From: Penium margaritaceum
Lineage: Eukaryota; Streptophyta; Zygnematophyceae; Desmidiales; Peniaceae
Assembly: GCA_023375785.1 (NCBI GenBank)
Contig: SZWC01009555.1
Span: 6,190-39,050, forward strand
Direction: 5' to 3'
DNA: 32,861 bases
Of the stretch, positions 10,561-20,833 are shown one piece after another. Both the position numbers and the translations under genes were made by a program. The notes beneath the pieces were generated by a model. It searched no databases and had not been told where the DNA came from. It saw only the letters and a program-made list of their open reading frames with translations. Position 1 is the stretch's first letter. The number at the start of each line of letters is the position of its first letter.

Positions 10561-13095
10561 TTAAGATGTACTAGGCATGACCTTGCAGGTATAAACTAGG
10601 TCAAATACCAGTGGCTTGGCACGGCGACTGTGCGCAATGCCTAGACAAAGTTGGCATGTGCCACTGACCATGACCACAAAATCTATCAAGTACCTTAAAC
10701 GGCTATGAATCTTAACACGAGTCAGCCACGGTCAGAATGTCCAATCACATTGCAGATATACTGGGTATGACTTTGCAGGTACAAACAAGGTATAATACTG
10801 GTGGCTCAGTGTGACTATTGTGCACAATGCCTTGACTAAGTTGGCATGTGCCACTGACCATGACCACAAATAGATCCAAGTGACTTTTACTTCTACTGAT
10901 CATAACACAAGTCAGCCACGGTCAGAGTGTCCGATCACAGTGCAGATGTACTAGGCATGATCTTGCAGGTGCAAACAAGGTAGAATACTGGTGGCTCAGT
11001 GTGGCTATTGTGCGCAACGCCTTAACAAAGCTGGCATGTGTCACTGACCATGACCACATAGTTTACCAAGTGACGTTAAATTCTACAAATTGTAACACGA
11101 TTCAGCCACGGTCAGAGTGCCCAGTGACATTGCACATCTAATATGCATGACCTTGTAGGTATAATCAAGTTAAAAACCGGTGGCTTGGCACGGTTATTGT
11201 ATGCTATGCCTTGACAAAGTTGGCATGTGCCACTGACCATGACCACAACGTTTACCAAGTACCTTAAACGGCTATGAATTATAACACGAGTCAGCTACGG
11301 TCAGAGTGTCCAATCACAGTGCAGATGTACTAGGCATGATCTTGCAGGTTCAAACAAGGTAGGATACTGGTGGCTCGGTGTGGCTATTGTGCGCAATGCC
11401 TTGACAAAGTTGGCATGTGCCACTGACCATAATCACAAAGTTTACCAGGTGACTTTAACTTCTACGAATCGTAACACGAGCCAGCCACGGTCTGGGTGGC
11501 CAATCACAGCGCACTTCTAATATGCATGACCCTGCAGGTATAAACAACGTACAAAACCGGTAGCTTGATATGTTTATTGTTCGCAATGCCTTGACAAAGT
11601 TGGTATGTTTCACTGACCATGACCACAAAGTTTACCAAGTACATTGAACGGCTATGAATCATAACACGAGTCAGCCACGATCAGAGTGTCCAATTACAGT
11701 GCATATATATTGGGCATGACCTTGCAGGTATAAACAATGTAGACTACTACTGGCTCGGTGTGGCTATTGTGCGCAATGCCTTGACAAAGTTGGCATGTGC
11801 CGCTGACCATGACCACAAATGTATCCAAGTGACTTTTACTTGTATTGATCATAACACCAGTCAGCCATGGTCAGAGTGTCCAATGACAGCGCAGATGTAC
11901 TCAGCATGATCTTGCAGGTACAAACGAGGTAGAATACTAATGGCTCAGTGTGGCTATTGTTTGCAATGTCTTGACAAAGTTGGCATGTGCCACTGACCAT
12001 GACCACAAAGTTTACCAAGTACCTTAAACGGCTATGAATCATAACACAAGTCAGCCACGGTCAGAGCGTCCAATCACAGTGCAGATGTACTTGGCATGAT
12101 CTTGTAGGTACACACAAGGTAGAATACTGGTGGTTTGGTGTGGCTATTTTGTGCAATGCCTTGACAAAGTTGGCACGTGCCACTGAGCATGACCACAAAT
12201 GTATCCAAGTGACGTTCATTTCTATTGGTCATAACACGAGTTAGCCACGGTCATAGTGTCCAATCACAGTGCAGATGTACTAGGCATGATCTTGCAGGTA
12301 CAAACAAGGTAGAATACTGGTGGCTCGGTGTGGCTATTGTGCGCAATGCCTTGATAAAGTTGGCATGTGCCACTAACCATGACCACAAAGTTTACCAAGA
12401 ACCTTGAACAGCTATGAATCATAACACGAGTCAGCCACATTCAGATTGTCCATTCACAGTGCAGATATACTGGGCACGACCTTGCAGATATAAACAAGGT
12501 AGAATACTGGTGGCTCTGTGTGGCTACTGTGCCAATGCCTTGACAGAGTTGGCATGTGCCACTGACCATGACCACAAATGTATCCAGGTGACTTTTACTT
12601 CTATTGACCATAACACGAGTCAGCCACGGTCAGAGTGTCCAATCACAGTGCAGATGTACTAGACATGATCTTGCAGGTTCAAACAAGGTAGAATACTGGT
12701 TGCTCGGTGTGCGAATGTGCGCAATGCCTTGACAAAGTTGGCATGTGCCACTGACCATGACCACAAAGTTTACCAAGTGAATTTAACTTATACGAATCGT
12801 AACACAAGTCAGCCACAGTCAGAGTGCCCAATCACAGTTTGGATGTACTAGGCATGACCTTGTAGGTATAGACAAGGTAAAAAACCGGTGGCTTGGTACG
12901 GGTATTGTGCGCAATGTCTTGACAAAGTTGGCATGTGCCACTTACCATGACCACAAAGTTTACCAAGTACCATAAACGTCTATGAAGCATAACACGAGTC
13001 CGCCATGGTCCGAGTGTCCAATCAAAGTGCAGATATACTAGGCATGACATTACAGGTATAAACAGGGTAGAATACTGGTGGCTCGGTGTGGCTAT
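10561..13095 (+). repeat. 190-bp satellite array, segment 3
   Basis: About 13 monomers from the first gap to the retrotransposon. The last monomer starts at 12991, is of class M1 ('gatatactaggcatgac', 'ctcggtgtgg'), and is cut at offset 105 within 'ggctat'. No gene is seen. Confidence 0.96.
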
Positions 13096-13712
13096 TGTCA
13101 TAAGAATGCAGGCACGAGAGCAGCAGTACCAGAAGCAAGCAGAGGCATCGGAACAACCACGAGTCCGGTACCAAAGTGCCGTAAGCAAGAGCGTTCCCGA
13201 GGAGTTAGTCACAGAGCTTGATAGAGGCCAAGGTTCAAGAGGAGACGAGGGAGACCGGATGTTGAGAGAGAGAGAGAGAGCTTAGACAAAAGACGAGGGA
13301 TGACTGGTTGAGGACTGAGCGAAGGAGGGAGAGTGATGGATCAAAGAGTTTAGAGCTGTGAGAGGCTGGCGAAGGCAACAAATGTGAAGTACGAGCAGAG
13401 CAAAGACACGGCGGTGAAGCCGCGGAACCAAAGGGAATAGGATGGGCAGAACTGTTCTGGTTGAACTAGGGAGGGAATAAACATCCTTCTTATCTACAGC
13501 AGAAAAGGATAAAACGGGTATTACCGGCTTCTTTTCGCTAGCCGCACACGTGGCGAACTGGTCGCCTATTAGGGGCGGCTTGACTCTGGTGGAACGGTCG
13601 AGACCGACCAGCCGTTTCCGAGGAGGTTCGGTGCGGGACCTGAACCGGTAACGAGAGCTCGGATTATCCGAGGATGTATGAGAAGGACCTTGTCGGAGTC
13701 ATGTTTCTGACA
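13096..13712 (-). mobile_element. 3' LTR of the minus-strand retrotransposon (617 bp)
   Basis: The plus strand starts TGTCATAAGAATG and ends TTTCTGACA, so on the minus strand the LTR runs TGTCAGAAAC...CATTCTTATGACA with matched TGTCA/TGACA ends. It is related along its length to the solo LTR at 218-823. It contains a (GA)8 tract at 13264-13280 and the conserved small hairpin at 13596-13609. It borders intact satellite on the left and the polypurine tract on the right. Confidence 0.9.
13264..13280 (+). repeat. (GA)n simple repeat
   Basis: Seventeen bases of alternating G and A inside the 3' LTR. The solo LTR has a shorter CT tract at the matching place (about 645-655). Confidence 0.9.
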
Positions 13713-13720
13713 GCCCCCCT
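13713..13720 (-). promoter_or_regulatory. Polypurine tract of the retrotransposon
   Basis: On the minus strand the bases just upstream of the 3' LTR read AGGGGGGC, a G-rich purine run directly before TGTCAG. This is where the plus-strand primer for second-strand DNA synthesis is expected, and it supports the minus-strand orientation. Confidence 0.7.
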
Positions 13721-13749
13721 GAGTCCAACAAGGCATAATCCCTGAGTAC

Positions 13750-14145
13750 CTATAGGGCCTCAGTGTCCAATTGTCGCTGTCTTATGGGGGGATTAACCAC
13801 TCGACGGAGGGAGAGGATGATCACGTTACAGAGATTTGGGTTCCATGCTACTGCCACAAGGGTGTGCCACATTGATACGACAGGTGACACTTCGTTGATG
13901 ATCCTGTGGTAGAGAGTATGGGTGGTGTCACGCAGGCACCTTTTTATGTCCTGTAAGGTTGTCATGTAAGCCCTTGGAGGGCACCCGGGGTTGTCGTACA
14001 CTCCTTCCAGAAAGAGGGAGAGCTGATACCCACCGATAAAAGAGTGATTTGTCTTGATTTGTATGCCACCATACCAGTCGTATATGTTTTCTCCCAACTG
14101 ATGAAGAATGGAAATATGTGTCCAGTCAAGGGCTTGTGCTGCCAT
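13750..14145 (-). CDS. Hypothetical 131-residue reading frame inside the retrotransposon
   Basis: This frame lies in the sense strand of the element, close to the 3' LTR. It starts MAAQALDWTHISILHQLGEN and ends RQRQLDTEAL. Unlike the other frames in the internal region it has a balanced composition with many aromatic and aliphatic residues (WYGG near residue 24, FIGGYQLSLFLEG near 36-48, two cysteines), so it could be a remnant of a real protein. I do not recognise it. It shows neither the gag zinc knuckle CX2CX4HX4C nor any reverse transcriptase, integrase or RNase H motif, and has no signal peptide or clear membrane segment. It may be a degenerate piece of retroelement protein, a captured host-gene fragment, or chance. 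No promoter of its own was identified; any expression would come from the 5' LTR, which is largely missing. Confidence 0.2.
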   Translation of the reverse strand: MAAQALDWTHISILHQLGENIYDWYGGIQIKTNHSFIGGYQLSLFLEGVYDNPGCPPRAYMTTLQDIKRCLRDTTHTLYHRIINEVSPVVSMWHTLVAVAWNPNLCNVIILSLRRVVNPPIRQRQLDTEAL

Positions 14146-14420
14146 AATGATTTGTTGTTACGGGTGCGTGGTAGTTGCTGGTGTCTGCCCACCAGCGTAG
14201 TGCAGCAGGTTCACCCTGCTCAAGATGGAGCTGGGGTTGGAGAAGAAGGGAGAGAGAGGATGGAAGAGAAGTGCTCCAGAAGGTTTGGCGTGAGTGCAGA
14301 GCACTGACGAGTGCGACCAGGCAGATTGGTTTGCGGAGTAGAGGAGATGAGAGAGGATACTGAGAAGGAGGATGCGGGAGAGTAGTAGGATGCCATAGAG
14401 GATGAGGATGCTTGTTAGAG

Positions 14421-14950
14421 TGAGCGTAGGGGTGGAACCGCGTGCGCTTAGGATGTTGCGGCGTGGGTGCAGGTCGTAGCGAGGCTGGCGTTACGACCGG
14501 GCGGGTCCGTGTGCCGAGAAAATGATGAGACTGGAGCAATCGGGAGGAGGCGGAGATGACTGATGAACGAGTGGGCGCAGGGGCGAAACCACGTGCGTTG
14601 CTAAAATAGAGGTGGTAGAATGCGGCAAGGGGAAGGCAGGTGCCAACCTGCCACAATAAATCTGCTGCCGGCATGGGTGCAGGCTGCTGCGAAGCGGGCA
14701 CCGAGCTCGTGCAGGTCCTTGTGCTCGCCACAGATGCGGATGATGATCAAGCGGAAGCTGATGATATAGGAGTGGGCGCAGGGGTGGAACCACGTGCGCT
14801 GCGGAATATTTCGGCCTGGGTGCAGGTCGTCGTGAAGCGGGCGATGCAACCGGGCGGATCCTTGTGCCGAGCTGACGACGCAGAAGCAAGATCAGAGGCA
14901 GCCGATGGCTGAGTGGGTGCAGGGGCAGAACCACGTGCGTGGATGAAGGC
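14421..14950. repeat. Degenerate tandem repeat in the internal region
   Basis: Four spaced copies of 'gtgggcgcaggggtggaacc' followed by 'acgtgcg' begin near 14421, 14570, 14771 and 14911, so unit length varies from about 140 to 200 bp. Three of the units also carry 'gggtgcaggtcgt' (near 14464, 14675, 14818) and a following 'tccttgtgccgag' (near 14504, 14714, 14860). On the minus strand one frame shows repeated peptides THVVLPLHPL, AHVVPPLRPL and THVVSPLRPL. The unit is G-rich and unlike the satellite. Confidence 0.75.
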
Positions 14951-15393
14951 TGATGAAGAAGGCGGTGCGGATAATGCTGCTGACAAGGAACTTGGGAGGA
15001 GCGGAAAGGAGATGAGGCGAGACGAGCCGTTGATGAAGCTGAAGAGGCAGGCAAAGAGTGACGCAAGGAAGGCAAATGAGGCTGAGGTAAGGAGGAAGGC
15101 TGGAGTGAGGATGATGAGGACTGAGAGCAGCGGATGAGGATGAAGATTGATTGACGGTGCTCAAGGAGAAAGGGGGAAGCAAGACAAACAGAGGACGGCG
15201 AAATGAGAGGTGGCGTGACAGAGAGGAAGAGCGAGACAACCTCTGCCTCTGCTTTCACGAGAGTGACGGCTTGTTCCCTAGTTGGCCCTCGGCGGGCAGG
15301 AAAGGCGGTATCTGATATCCCGACAGCTAGAGGAAGTTGGTTGCAGCAGAGGGAGTCATGCGGCGAGCAGCGATTCCAGTCTGCTAATGTCAA
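14491..15393 (-). CDS. Low-complexity 300-residue reading frame, probably not a gene
   Basis: This is the longest frame in the window, lying in the sense strand of the retrotransposon between the primer-binding site and the 3' LTR. It is extremely rich in serine, proline, leucine and arginine and contains the repeated peptide [TA]HVV-PL-PL at about residues 150, 200 and 270, produced by the DNA repeat at 14421-14950. No gag, protease or pol motif, zinc knuckle or coiled coil is visible. Length and position would suit a gag remnant, but composition and overlapping frames of similar length argue for a frame kept open by GC-rich purine/pyrimidine strand bias. Its start is simply the first ATG and no initiation context supports it. 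Confidence 0.12.
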   Translation of the reverse strand: MTLADWNRCSPHDSLCCNQLPLAVGISDTAFPARRGPTREQAVTLVKAEAEVVSLFLSVTPPLISPSSVCLASPFLLEHRQSIFILIRCSQSSSSSLQPSSLPQPHLPSLRHSLPASSASSTARLASSPFRSSQVPCQQHYPHRLLHQPSSTHVVLPLHPLSHRLPLILLLRRQLGTRIRPVASPASRRPAPRPKYSAAHVVPPLRPLLYHQLPLDHHPHLWRAQGPARARCPLRSSLHPCRQQIYCGRLAPAFPLPHSTTSILATHVVSPLRPLVHQSSPPPPDCSSLIIFSAHGPARS

Positions 15394-15465
15394 GAGGGTG
15401 ACGACTTGTTCCCCAATTGGCTCGCAATGGGAGCAGGAAGACTAAAGGTGTCCGATGTCCGGACG
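15259..15465. repeat. Imperfect direct repeat in the internal region
   Basis: 'gagagtgacggcttgttccc' at 15259 is repeated as 'gagggtgacgacttgttccc' at 15394, 135 bp later. Both are followed by 'ttggc', a G-rich stretch with 'gcagga', and 'ggtatctgat/ggtgtccgat'. It is separate from the repeat at 14421-14950. Confidence 0.6.
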
Positions 15466-15952
15466 ACGAGCGTTGCACTACTGCTCCTGACGCTACGAGA
15501 AGGCGGTGCGAGGATGTGATGCAGCACAACGAGTGCAAAAAGGCTGATGCCGATGGGGTTCATGGCACAGATGAGGCCGATGAAGGAAAAGGAGAAGGAC
15601 GGAGGTGCTTGCAAGGTTGATGGGATGAGGGAGAGCAGGTAACGAGCGGCGGGATGCTTCCAGGAAGTTGACATAAGGCGGTGGCTTGGGAGCTGCTTGC
15701 AGCTGTTGTTTCACGATAAGTCACCAATTGTTTGCTACGGGTGCAGAATGAGTACAGGGCTTCTTTAGGGTGACAAGGCGTTGCTTCAGCGCGAAGAGCA
15801 CTTCAAGCGGTGCTGTTGATGTCAGCTACTGATAAAGCGGAGAAGCGCGAAATGGCGGTGACGGCGGTGGAGGGGTGCAAACTGGAGAAGGGACGCAATG
15901 GTTGCGGCAGAGCGATGACTCGGTCACGAGGCACCAGGTGATGTTGCCAGAT
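15466..15952. other. Leader of the retrotransposon, no gene recognised
   Basis: On the minus strand this is the stretch just after the primer-binding site, where the untranslated leader and gag start would be expected. It holds only short, overlapping, low-complexity frames. No gag-like product or packaging structure can be recognised. Confidence 0.5.
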
Positions 15953-15964
15953 GCTCTGATACCA
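15953..15964 (-). promoter_or_regulatory. Primer-binding site for initiator Met-tRNA
   Basis: The minus strand reads TGGTATCAGAGC directly after the 5' LTR end CTTTTGACA. This 12-mer is the classic complement of the 3' end of plant initiator methionine tRNA used by many Copia-like elements. It fixes the element's strand and its 5' LTR boundary. Confidence 0.92.
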
Positions 15965-16119
15965 TGTCAAAAGAATGCAGGTACGAGAACGGCAGTAGCA
16001 GAAGCAAGCAAAGGCATCAGAACAACCACGAGTCCGGCACCAAAGTGAAGTAAGCGAGAGCGGTCCCGATGAGTTAGTCGCAGAGCTTGATAGAGGCCGA
16101 GGGTCAAGAGGAGACAAGG
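15965..16119 (-). mobile_element. 5' LTR remnant (about 155 bp)
   Basis: From TGTCAAAAGAATGCAGG to about 'gaggagacaagg' this matches 13096-13250 with about 17 mismatches, more transitions than transversions. Beyond 16119 the sequence becomes satellite ('cagatgttactgggcacgac'), so some 460 bp of the outer LTR, including its expected TGTCAGAAAC end and the target-site duplication, is missing. The breakpoint is accurate to a few bases. Confidence 0.88.
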
Positions 16120-17031
16120 CAGATGTTACTGGGCACGACCTTACAGGTATAAAAAAGGTAGAAAACGGGTGGCTCGGTGTGGCTATTGCGTATAATGCCC
16201 TGACAAAGTTGACATGTGCCACTAACCATGTCCACAAATGTATCCAAGTGACTTATACTTCTATTGATCATAACACGAGTCAGCCATGGTTAGAGTGCCC
16301 AATCACAGTGCACATGTACTAGGCATGATCTTTCAGGTGCAAACAATGTAGAATTTTGGTGACTCGGTGTGGCTATTGTGCGGAATGCCTTGACAAAGTT
16401 AGCATGTACCACAGACCATGACCACAAAGTTTACCAAGTGACTTTAACTTCTACGAATCGTAACACGGGTCAGCTAGAGTCAGAGTGCCCTATCACAGTT
16501 CAGATGTATTAGGCATGACCTTGCAGGTATAGACAAGGTGAAAAACCGGTGGCTTGGCACGGCTATTTTGCGTATTACCTTGACAAAGTTGGCATGTGCC
16601 ACTGACCATGACCACAAAGTTTACCATGTACCTTAAACAACTATGCATCATAACACGAGTCAGCCACGGTCAGAGTGTCCAATCACAATGCAGATGTGCT
16701 AGGCATGATCTTGCAGGTGCAAAGAAGGTAGAATACCGGTGGATCAGTGTGGCTATTGTGCGCAATGTCTTGACAAAGTTAGCATGTGCCACTCACCATG
16801 TCCACAATGTTTACCATGTGACTTTTACTTCTATTGATCACAACACGAGTCAACCAGGGACAGAATGCCCAATCACAGCGTACATCTAATATGAAAGATC
16901 TTGCAGGTATAAGCAAGGTAGGAAACCGGTGGCTTGGCACGGCTATTGTGCGCAATGCCTTCACAAATTAGGCATGTGCCACTGACCATGACCACAAAGT
17001 TTACCAAAAACCTTAAACGGCTATGAATGAT

Positions 17032-17602
17032 AACACGAGTCAGCCACAGTCAGAGTGTCCAATCACAGTGCATATATACTGGGCATGACCTTGTAGGTAG
17101 AAACAAGGTAGAATATTGGTGGCTCCGTTGGCTATTTTGCGCAATGCCTTGACAAAGTTGGCATGTGCCACTGACCGTGACCACGAATATATCCAAGTGA
17201 CTTTTACTTCTATGAATCATAGCATGAGTCAGCTGCGGTCAAATGTCCAATCACAGTGCAAGTGTACTAGGCATGATCTTGCAGGTACAAACAAGGTAGA
17301 ATACTGGTGGCTCGGTGTGGCTATTGTGCGCAATGCCTTGACAAAGTTGGCATGTGCCACTGACCATGGCCAGAAAGCTTACCAAGTGACTTTACCTTCT
17401 ACGAAACATAACACGAGTCAGCCACGGTCAGAGTGCCCAATCATAGTTCAGATGTACTAGGCATGACATTGCATGAATAAACAAGTAAAAAAAAAACCGG
17501 TGGCTTGGCACAGATTTTGTACGCAATGCCTTGACAAAGTTGGCATGTGCCACTGACCATGACCACAAAGTTTACCAAGTACCTTAAACGGCTATGAATC
17601 AT
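17032..17602 (+). repeat. Three-monomer satellite block, copy c
   Basis: Monomer starts 17032, 17221 and 17410. Shares with 4963-5522 'ggtcaaatgtccaatcac', 'gaccacgaata', 'aaagcttaccaagtgac', 'cgaaacataacacg' and 'cttggcacag'. It lies beyond the retrotransposon, about 12 kb from copy b. Confidence 0.7.
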
Positions 17603-20600
17603 AACACGAGTCAGCCACGGTCAGAGTGTCAAATCACAGTGCAGATATACTGGGCATGACCTTATATGTATAAACAGGTTAGAATACTGGTGGCTCGGTA
17701 TAGCTATTGTGCGCAGTGCCTTGACAAAGTTGGCATGTGCCACTGACCACGAACAGAAATGTATGCAAGTGATATTTGCTTCTATTGATCATAACACGAG
17801 TCAGCCACGGTCAGAGTGTCCAATGACGGTGCAGATGTACAAGGCATGATCATACAGGTACAAACAAGGTAGAATACTCATCGCTCGGTGTGGCTATTGT
17901 GCGCAATGCCTTGACCAAGTTAGCACGTGCCACTGATCATGACCACAAAATTTATCAAGTACATTAAACGGCTATGAATCATAACACAAGTCAGCCATGG
18001 TCAGAGAGTCCAGTCACAGTGCAGATATACTGGGCATGACCTTACAGGTATAAACAAGGTAGACTACTGGTGGCTTGGTGTGGCTATTGTGCGCAATGCC
18101 TTGAAAAAGTTGGCATGTGCCACTGACCATGACCACAAAGATTACCAAGTGACTTTAACTTCTACGAATCATAACACGAGTCAGCCACGGTCAGAGTACC
18201 CAGTCACAGTTCAGATGTACTAGGCATGACCTTGCAGGTATAAAATTTTTTAAAAAAACCTGTGGCTTGGCACGGCTATGGTGCACAATGCCTTGAAAAA
18301 ATTGGCATGCGACACTGACCATGACCACAAAGTTTACCAAGCATATTAAACGGATATGAATCATAACACGAGTCAGCCACAGTCAGAGTGTCCACTCACA
18401 GTGCAGATATACTGTGCATGACCTGGTAGGTATAAACAAGGTAGAATAATGGTGGCTCGGTGTGGCTATTGTGCGCAATTCCTTGACAGAGTTGGCATGT
18501 TCCACTGACCATTGCCACAAATGCATCCAAGTGACTTTTACTTCTATTGATCATAACACGAGTTAGCCAAGGTCAGAGTGTCCAATCACAGTGGAGATGT
18601 ACTAGGCATGATCTTGCAGGTGCAAAAAAGGCAGAATACTGGTGGCTTGGTGTGGCTATAGTGCGCAATGCCTTGACAAAGTTGGCATGTGCCACTGACC
18701 ATGACCACAAAGTTTACCAAGCGACTTTAACCTCTACGAATCATAACACGAGTCAGCCATGGTCAGAGTATCCAATCACAGTGCACATTTAATATGCATG
18801 ACCTTGCACGTATAAACAGGGTCAAAACCCGGTGTCTTGGCACGGCTATTGTGCGCATTGCCTTGATAAGGTTGGAAAGTGCCACTGACCACGACGACAA
18901 AGTTTACCAAGTGACTTTAACTTCTACGAATCGTAACAGGAGTCTTCCACAGTCAGAGTGCCCAATCATAGTTCAGATGCACCAGGCATGACCTTGCAGG
19001 TATAAAGAAGGTAAAAAAACCCATGGCTTGGCACGGCTATTGTGCGCAATACCTTGACAAATTTGGCATGTGCCACTGACCATGACCACAACGTTTACCA
19101 AGTACCTTAAACGGCTATGAATTATAACACAAGTCAGCCACGGTCAGAGTGTCCAATCACATTGCAGATATACTGGGCATGACCTTATAGGTATGAACAA
19201 GGTAGAATTCTGGTGGCTTGGCGTGGCTATTGTGTGCAATGCATTGACAAATTTGGCATGTGACACTGACCATGACCACAAATGTATCCAAGTGACTTTT
19301 ACTTCTATTGATCATAACACGAGTCAGCCACGGTCAGCGTGTCCAATCACAGCTCAGATGTACTAGGCATGACCTTGCAGGTATAAACAAGGTAGAATAC
19401 TGGTGGCTTGGCACTGCTATTGTGCGCAATGCCTTGACAAAGTTGGCATGTACCACTGACCATGACCACAAAGTTTACCAAGTACCTTAAAGGGCTATGA
19501 ATCATAACACGAGTCAGCCACGGTCAGAGTGCCCAATCACAGTGCAGATATACTGGGTATGACCTTCTAGGTATAAACAAGGTAGAATACTGGTGGCTTG
19601 GTGTCGCTATTGTGCGTAATGCCTGGACAAAGTTAGCATGTGCCACTGACCATGACCACACATGTATCCAAGTGTTTTACTTCTATTGATCATAACACGA
19701 GTCAGCCACGGTCTGAGTTTCCAATGACAGTGCAGATGTACTAGGCATGATCTTACTGGTGCAAACAAGGTAGAATACTGGTGGCTTGGTGTGGCTATTG
19801 TGCGCAATGCCTTGACAAAGTTGGCATGTGCCACTGACCATGACCACAAATGTATCCAAGTGACTTTTAATTCTCTTGATAATAACATGAGTCAGCCACG
19901 GTCAGAGTGTCCAATCACAGTGCAGATGTACTAGGCATGATCTTGCAGGTTCAAACAAGGTAGAATAGTGGTGTCTTGATGTGGCTATTGTGTGCAATGC
20001 CTTGACAAAGTTGGCATGTGTCACTGACCATGACCACAAAGTTTGCCAGATGTCTTTAACTTCTATGAATCATAACACGAGTCAGCCACGGTCAGAGTAC
20101 CCAATCACAGTGCATATCTAATATGCATGACCTTGCAGGTATACACAAGGTAAAACACCGGTGGCTTTGCACGGCTCTTGTGCGCAATGCCTTGACAAAG
20201 TTGGCATGTGCCAGTGACCATGACCACAAAGTTTACCAAGTACCTTAAAGGGCTATGAATCATAACACAAGTCAGCCATGGTCACAGTGTCCAATCACAG
20301 TGCAGATGTACTAGGCATGATCTTGTCGGTGCAAACAAGGTAGAATAATGGTGGCTCCGTGTGGCTATTGTGCGCAGTGCCTTGACAAAGTTGGCACGTG
20401 TCACTGACCATGACCACAAATGTATCATAGTGACTTTTACTTATATTGATCATAACACGAGTCACCGACGGTCAGAGTGTCCAATCACAATGCAGATGTA
20501 CTAGGCATGATCTTTCAGGTTCAAACAAGGTAGAATACTGGTGGCTCGTTGTGGCTATTGTGCGCAATGCCTTGACAAAGTCGGCATGTGCCACTGACCA

Positions 20601-20833
20601 TGATCACAAAGTTTACCAAGTACCTTAAGCGGCTATGAATCACAACACGAGTCAGCCACAGTCAGAGTGTCCAATCACAGTGCAGATGTACTAGGCATGA
20701 TCTTACAGGTACAAACAAGGTTCAACACTGGTGGCTCGGAGTGGCTATTGTGCGCAATGCCTTGACAAAGTTGGCATGTGCCACTGACCATGACCACAAA
20801 GCTTACCAAGTGACTTTAACGTCTACGAATCGT

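Larger units (their letters stand above)
13096..16119 (-). mobile_element. Non-autonomous LTR retrotransposon, 5' LTR truncated
   Basis: Read on the minus strand, the order is a remnant of the 5' LTR (16119-15965), a primer-binding site (15964-15953), an internal region, a polypurine tract (13720-13713) and a complete 3' LTR (13712-13096). No protease, integrase, reverse transcriptase or RNase H motif can be found in any frame of the 2.25-kb internal region, so it must depend on another element for movement. An intact copy would be about 3.5 kb, smaller than LARD-type and larger than most TRIM-type elements. The two LTRs differ at about 17 of 155 alignable positions by hand count, suggesting an old insertion. 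The 5-bp sequence before the left end, GCTAT (13091-13095), is not repeated at the right end, which agrees with loss of the outer 5' LTR. The tRNA-iMet primer site favours Copia-like affinity, but without pol this is inference. Confidence 0.85.

Noticed and set aside
829..13095. Possible CENP-B box in the monomer.
   Set aside because: No match to the core pattern TTCGnnnnAnnCGGG was found in the consensus monomer; the 'cgg' words present are not spaced correctly.
13022..16195. The roughly 65-bp satellite stretch found on both sides of the retrotransposon as a long target-site duplication.
   Set aside because: The two stretches differ at many positions and are simply the same region of two different M1 monomers; LTR elements make 4-6-bp duplications.
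15803..16237. A 144-residue minus-strand frame running from satellite through the 5' LTR remnant and primer-binding site.
   Set aside because: It crosses three unrelated segments and includes the translated primer site, so it is a chance open frame.
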